8,844 nt of DNA from assembly GCA_905210435.1 (NCBI GenBank), contig CAJLWO010000075.1, positions 1 to 8,844 of the forward strand, in the 5' to 3' direction. The notes under the pieces are model-generated. The model did no database searches. It was not told the origin of the DNA and saw nothing but the letters and a program-made list of their open reading frames with translations. Below, one piece after another: positions 6,082-8,844 of this stretch. Within the stretch, counting starts at the first letter, position 1, and every line of letters starts with the position of its first letter. Both the position numbers and the translations under genes were made by a program. This DNA comes from an uncultured Bacteroidales bacterium. GTDB lineage: Bacteria > Bacteroidota > Bacteroidia > Bacteroidales > Muribaculaceae.

Positions 6082-8370
6082 CTAAATCGAGGCATCGGGA
6101 ATGGCTATGCCCGACGGACGCGAACGGAACTCCGAATCGCGGAGTTTGGCGAAGGCGCGAAGGTATTTTCGTATCGACGATACCATTTCCTGTGTCTCCT
6201 GGAGAATATTGACGTAGACATATAGCACAGTCACCGATGCTGCGTCGCCGTCGCGCAGATGGTCCTGTATGCGGTGATAGGATTCTGATACCGTATCCTT
6301 GATTTCGTCGCAGTGGCGGCGCAGGGTGGATATGGCCTGTGTGTCATTGCTCTGCATCACTTTGACAGTGTCGTTGAAAAGGATGCTGATGCGGGTGCGC
6401 AGCAGTTCATATTCCTCGGTATAGATGGGAGGCAGCGGCCTGAAGTTATTTTCCACATGCTCCTTGCACACTTCGTTTATTCGCGACAGGTTGTAAAGTA
6501 TTGACATACACAGGTTATTGCTCAGGTAGAACCACGGGCTCTTCTCGATGGCCGTTTCGTGCTGTACGTGGCGCAGGCATAATGTCTCTTTGCGGCGGGC
6601 GTTCTTGAGCACGTTCTTGCGTTGGGCGAGGGCTGAGGCGGCCCGGTTGAGCGTCCCGGTGTTTTCACCGATGAAAGCGGCGGTGATGTCGCGGTAACTG
6701 TTTTCCGCGAAAACCAGGAAGTCTTGCTGCTGCTCTTTTATGTAGAGCATGAGCATGGGCCATGTCTTGCTCTTGTCTTCGGTGGTTATTATGGTCTGGA
6801 ACAGCGCGTCGCTGTTTTCGGTTTCCTGTTTGTTCCTGAAGCGGCGGTTGCTGCGTATCAGAAGGAATATTGTCAGGGCGGCGAGTGCGAATATCACCCA
6901 GTGGCCTCCGAAGTGCATGAGCGCTACAATCACGCCGGCTCCGATGAATGCGGCCCCTGCGGTAATGAACCAGCCCCCGATTACGGATATGACGCCGGTG
7001 ATGCGGAATACGGCGCTCTCGCGGCCCCACGAGCGGTCGGCAAGCGATGTGCCCATAGCCACCATGAAGGTGACGAATGTGGTCGACAGCGGCAGTTTCA
7101 GCGATGTGCCGAGGGCTATGAGCGCGCCGGCGAGAACGAGGTTGACAGAGCCGCGTATGAGGTCGAATGCAGCGCCATGGTCCATGATGGTCTCGTCGAC
7201 ATTAAAGCGGCGGTTGAACCACCGGCGTACACGCAGGGGCGTCACGCGCCGTACCCAGGCAAGCACCGACAGTGTCCATCTGACAAGACGGCGGGCTATT
7301 CTCGAGGAGCCGAACATCTCGTCGCCACCCTGCTGGCTTCCGAGCCCGATTTCGGTTTTCGTCACATTCTTCGCTTTTTTCGATGTGGCGAGCGACACTA
7401 CCATTATCACTCCCGCTCCGATGAGGAAATATACCGGGGTGTTGGCAGGCCCGTTGAGCGAGTTCATCAGAAATCCGTGGGCGTCGCCTCCGCCGTTGGC
7501 CGCGTAGTCCTGATAGGAAGCGAGTCCGCTCAGCGGCACACCGATGAAGTTGACAAGGTCGTTGCCGGCAAATGCCATGGCAAGGGAGAAGGTGCCCATC
7601 AGCACAATCACTTTGAGAACGTTGACCTTCAGGAAATGGAGCAGTTGCATCAGCAGTGTGAAGAACAGGAAGCAGCCTCCGATGATAAGCGAAGTGTGGC
7701 TGTTGATCCACCCTTTGAGTTCAGGTGTCATGAATGAGAGGTCCTTTATACCTTTGATGAGCAGGAAGTATACTATCGCGGTGGCGCAGATGCCGCCGAA
7801 TATTCCGATTTTCCAAGTCAGTCTGCTGCGGTAGTTGAATGAAAATATCATTCGTGAAAGGAATTGTACGATAGTCCCGAAAAAGAATGCTATCGCCACC
7901 GACAGGAATATGCCGAGGATTACCGATAAAGCCTTTTCAGTGTTGAGTAAATCGCTCAGACCGAGATCGACACCTCCGGCCATTTTGATTATGGCTACTA
8001 CGAATGTGGCTCCGAGCAACTCGAACACCATCGAGACGGTGGTCGATGTGGGCATGCCGAGTGTATTGAAAATGTCGAGCAGGATGATGTCGGTGACCAT
8101 CACGGCCATGAAGATACATATAAGGTCGTAGAAGGAGAAATATTCCGGGCGGAATATTCCGTGGCGCGCTATGTCCATCATGCCGTTGCTCATTGCGGCT
8201 CCGATGAATACTCCGATTGATGCCACTATAAGTACTCTCTTGAACGATGCGGCTTTTGACCCTATGGCGGAGTTCAGAAAGTTGACCGCGTCGTTGCTCA
8301 CTCCCACCGACAGGTCGAAAATGGCCAGCAGGAACAAAAAAATCACTACACAAAGAAACAGTATTTCCAT
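6082..8370 (-). CDS. PiT-family inorganic phosphate transporter with cytosolic PhoU-like C-terminal domain
   Basis: The 762-aa protein is a low-affinity phosphate permease of the PiT class (PF01384), driven by cation symport in the inner membrane. The two inverted PiT signatures are visible: GVSNDAVNFLNSAIGS at 23-38 and FAGNDLVNF at 267-275. Each has its later partner motif: G-M-P-T-S-T-T-V-S at 105-113 and L-P-L-S-T-T-F-V-T at 426-434. About ten to twelve hydrophobic segments span residues 1-505, with a loop rich in basic residues near 330-400. From about residue 507 to the end the protein is soluble and helical, PhoU-like, as in the long PiT proteins common in Bacteroidales. Classical PitA is about 500 aa. 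The start is supported by a promoter some 26 bases upstream. It is the first gene of a probable phosphate operon with the 233-aa gene and the porin. Confidence 0.95.
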   Translation of the reverse strand: MEILFLCVVIFLFLLAIFDLSVGVSNDAVNFLNSAIGSKAASFKRVLIVASIGVFIGAAMSNGMMDIARHGIFRPEYFSFYDLICIFMAVMVTDIILLDIFNTLGMPTSTTVSMVFELLGATFVVAIIKMAGGVDLGLSDLLNTEKALSVILGIFLSVAIAFFFGTIVQFLSRMIFSFNYRSRLTWKIGIFGGICATAIVYFLLIKGIKDLSFMTPELKGWINSHTSLIIGGCFLFFTLLMQLLHFLKVNVLKVIVLMGTFSLAMAFAGNDLVNFIGVPLSGLASYQDYAANGGGDAHGFLMNSLNGPANTPVYFLIGAGVIMVVSLATSKKAKNVTKTEIGLGSQQGGDEMFGSSRIARRLVRWTLSVLAWVRRVTPLRVRRWFNRRFNVDETIMDHGAAFDLIRGSVNLVLAGALIALGTSLKLPLSTTFVTFMVAMGTSLADRSWGRESAVFRITGVISVIGGWFITAGAAFIGAGVIVALMHFGGHWVIFALAALTIFLLIRSNRRFRNKQETENSDALFQTIITTEDKSKTWPMLMLYIKEQQQDFLVFAENSYRDITAAFIGENTGTLNRAASALAQRKNVLKNARRKETLCLRHVQHETAIEKSPWFYLSNNLCMSILYNLSRINEVCKEHVENNFRPLPPIYTEEYELLRTRISILFNDTVKVMQSNDTQAISTLRRHCDEIKDTVSESYHRIQDHLRDGDAASVTVLYVYVNILQETQEMVSSIRKYLRAFAKLRDSEFRSRPSGIAIPDASI

Positions 8371-8396
8371 TATTTTCTCAATTACATGTTTTCATT

Positions 8397-8405
8397 GCAA
8401 AATAA
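8397..8405 (-). promoter_or_regulatory. -7 box of the phosphate transporter promoter
   Basis: On the minus strand TTATTTTGC at 8405-8397 matches TAnnTTTG with one mismatch (T for A at the second position). The ATG is 26 bases downstream. No TTTG -33 element lies at the usual 19 bases. Instead the 11-bp direct repeat at 8413-8433 covers that place, as expected for an activator-dependent promoter. Confidence 0.45.
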
Positions 8406-8412
8406 TCGAGAA

Positions 8413-8433
8413 AATGTTTCAAGAATGTTTCAA
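8413..8433 (-). promoter_or_regulatory. Pho-box-like tandem direct repeat upstream of the phosphate transporter
   Basis: The 10-mer AATGTTTCAA occurs at 8413-8422 and again at 8424-8433, an 11-bp period. On the minus strand it reads TTGAAACATT twice. Two direct 7-mers with 4-base spacers at 11-bp period is the known layout of PhoB/PhoP sites in other phyla, although the base sequence differs. It overlaps the -33 region and ends 7 bases before the -7 box, the arrangement of a class of PhoB-activated promoters. A third copy, TGAAACAT in the opposite orientation, is at 8450-8457. Confidence 0.5.
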
Positions 8434-8477
8434 AAACCTTAACCTTTTATGAAACATCACATTTACAACCACAAAAC

Positions 8478-8490
8478 GCCCGTCCCGGGC
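8478..8490 (-). terminator. GC-rich hairpin with GGA loop, possible terminator from an upstream minus-strand gene
   Basis: On the minus strand GCCCG-GGA-CGGGC is a 5-bp all-GC stem with a triloop, followed by GTTTTGTGG. This is terminator-like for transcription entering from beyond the right edge and would insulate the phosphate promoter. The T-run is short and interrupted, and the hairpin shares its triloop with two others nearby, so a repeat is the alternative. Confidence 0.35.
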
Positions 8491-8512
8491 TTATTCTTGC
8501 CAAGTGCTTCCT

Positions 8513-8553
8513 ACCGGGGCCTACGGGTCACTGCGTGTCCCTTCGACCCCGGT
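8513..8553. repeat. Nested two-level inverted repeat
   Basis: The outer arms ACCGGGG (8513-8519) and CCCCGGT (8547-8553) are perfect complements. Within them GGGTCAC (8525-8531) and GTGTCCC (8535-8541) pair with one mismatch around a TGC loop. The 41-bp unit folds as a stem with an internal bulge and then a hairpin. It could be a structured RNA element, an IHF- or HU-type recognition repeat, or part of a dispersed intergenic repeat. I cannot choose between these from sequence. Confidence 0.45.
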
Positions 8554-8568
8554 TAATAGTAGACCCTC

Positions 8569-8581
8569 GAGCCTCCGGCTC
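8569..8581. repeat. Short hairpin with TCC/GGA loop
   Basis: GAGCC-TCC-GGCTC on the plus strand is a perfect 5-bp stem with a triloop reading GGA on the minus strand. It has the same geometry as the stem at 8478-8490, and no T-run follows. Confidence 0.4.
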
Positions 8582-8614
8582 TCTCTATCAACATTCCTTA
8601 AGTAAACAGCATTG

Positions 8615-8757
8615 GGAGGGTGCTGCAAAACTTCCAATTGTAGGGACGCACGGTCTGTGCGTCCGGGAAGCAGACGCTGATTATAAGAGAATTATCGGAC
8701 GCACAGACCGTGCGTCCCTACATTGTTGGCCGAAATTTTGCAGTTCTGCAACATCCT
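8615..8757. mobile_element. MITE-like element with nested inverted repeats
   Basis: The inner arms at 8639-8664 and 8697-8722 are exact reverse complements over 26 bp, separated by 32 bases. Each arm is itself a palindrome: GGACGCAC-GGTCT-GTGCGTCC. Further out, GGAGGGTGCTGCAAAACT on the left is matched on the opposite strand at the right by AGAGGATGTTGCAGAACT, with four mismatches over 18 bases. Terminal inverted repeats around a non-coding palindromic core of about 145 bp fit a miniature inverted-repeat element. No target-site duplication is evident, and no transposase is encoded here. Confidence 0.6.
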
Positions 8758-8789
8758 CTGGTAACTTTCAGGATATAAGTATAATACCA

Positions 8790-8808
8790 CGGGGGCGGGA
8801 CGCCCCCG
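8790..8808. repeat. GC-rich palindrome with GGA triloop (REP-like)
   Basis: CGGGGGCG-GGA-CGCCCCCG is a perfect 8-bp all-GC stem. The plus strand continues CTATTAGTTTTG, too weak a T-run for a confident terminator. It sits just outside the MITE-like element and looks like a REP-type intergenic palindrome. Confidence 0.5.
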
Positions 8809-8844
8809 CTATTAGTTTTGCAACAACAAAGAAAAGGTTAACTT

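Larger units (their letters stand above)
8371..8844. other. Gene-free region upstream of the phosphate transporter
   Basis: No credible protein-coding frame is present in these 474 bases. The left 90 bases contain the transporter promoter and its direct repeats. The rest is a patchwork of palindromic elements: three triloop hairpins, one nested inverted repeat and one MITE-like element. Positions 8809-8844 are AT-rich with nothing further recognisable. Confidence 0.7.

Noticed and set aside
6724..7737. 337-aa plus-strand reading frame opposite the phosphate transporter
   Set aside because: Its composition (runs of His, Glu, Gly, Tyr) is typical of the complement of hydrophobic codons, and the opposite strand carries clear PiT motifs.
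8461..8600. tRNA or other known structured RNA in the hairpin-rich intergenic region
   Set aside because: There is no cloverleaf, no T-loop consensus and no match to a riboswitch I know. It also lies upstream of the transporter promoter, so it is not that gene's leader.
8439..8841. TTAACCTTTT at 8439-8448 and its complement AAAAGGTTAA at 8832-8841 as ends of one inserted element
   Set aside because: Ten AT-rich bases over 400 bp can match by chance. No target duplication or further similarity is seen, and the left copy lies inside the promoter-proximal region.

Overview
The window reads like a chromosome segment from a member of the Bacteroidales, with gut Muribaculaceae/Bacteroides-type lineages the closest fit. 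The evidence is a set of promoters with the Bacteroidetes TAnnTTTG -7 element, a porin of the phosphate-selective O/P family, a long phosphate permease with a cytosolic C-terminal domain, split ThrE exporter genes, and moderate GC content. The lineage is inferred by eye. Every gene I accept lies on the minus strand, so transcription runs from high to low coordinates.

Positions 8844 to 8371 hold no gene. They contain a nested inverted-repeat (MITE-like) element, several compact hairpins with GGA triloops, and, next to the first gene, a promoter with an 11-bp-period direct repeat that looks like a Pho box. Positions 8370 to 4185 form a likely phosphate-acquisition cluster. Its genes are a PiT-type permease with a PhoU-like tail (762 aa), an unrecognised membrane-anchored protein (233 aa) whose soluble part resembles that tail, and an outer-membrane OprO/OprP-type porin (345 aa). 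Together they could move phosphate across the outer membrane and then the inner membrane, with the small protein as a possible modulator.

Positions 4136 to 1657 are a second transcription unit. A near-consensus promoter is followed by a small membrane protein (66 aa), the two halves of a ThrE/YjjP-YjjB-type exporter, and a LysR-family regulator. The regulator's start codon lies inside a perfect 18-bp palindrome that also contains a -7 box, which suggests autoregulation. Positions 1518 to 169 encode a secreted protein with a DUF4424-like N-terminal half, preceded by its own candidate promoter and a small palindrome. Positions 1 to 168 contain a near-perfect hairpin with 24-bp arms, either a terminator or a mobile repeat.

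No tRNA, rRNA, CRISPR array or transposase gene was seen. The most interesting points are the putative phosphate regulon with its stand-alone PhoU-like protein, the palindrome over the lysR start, and the small acidic-tailed membrane protein that opens the exporter operon.
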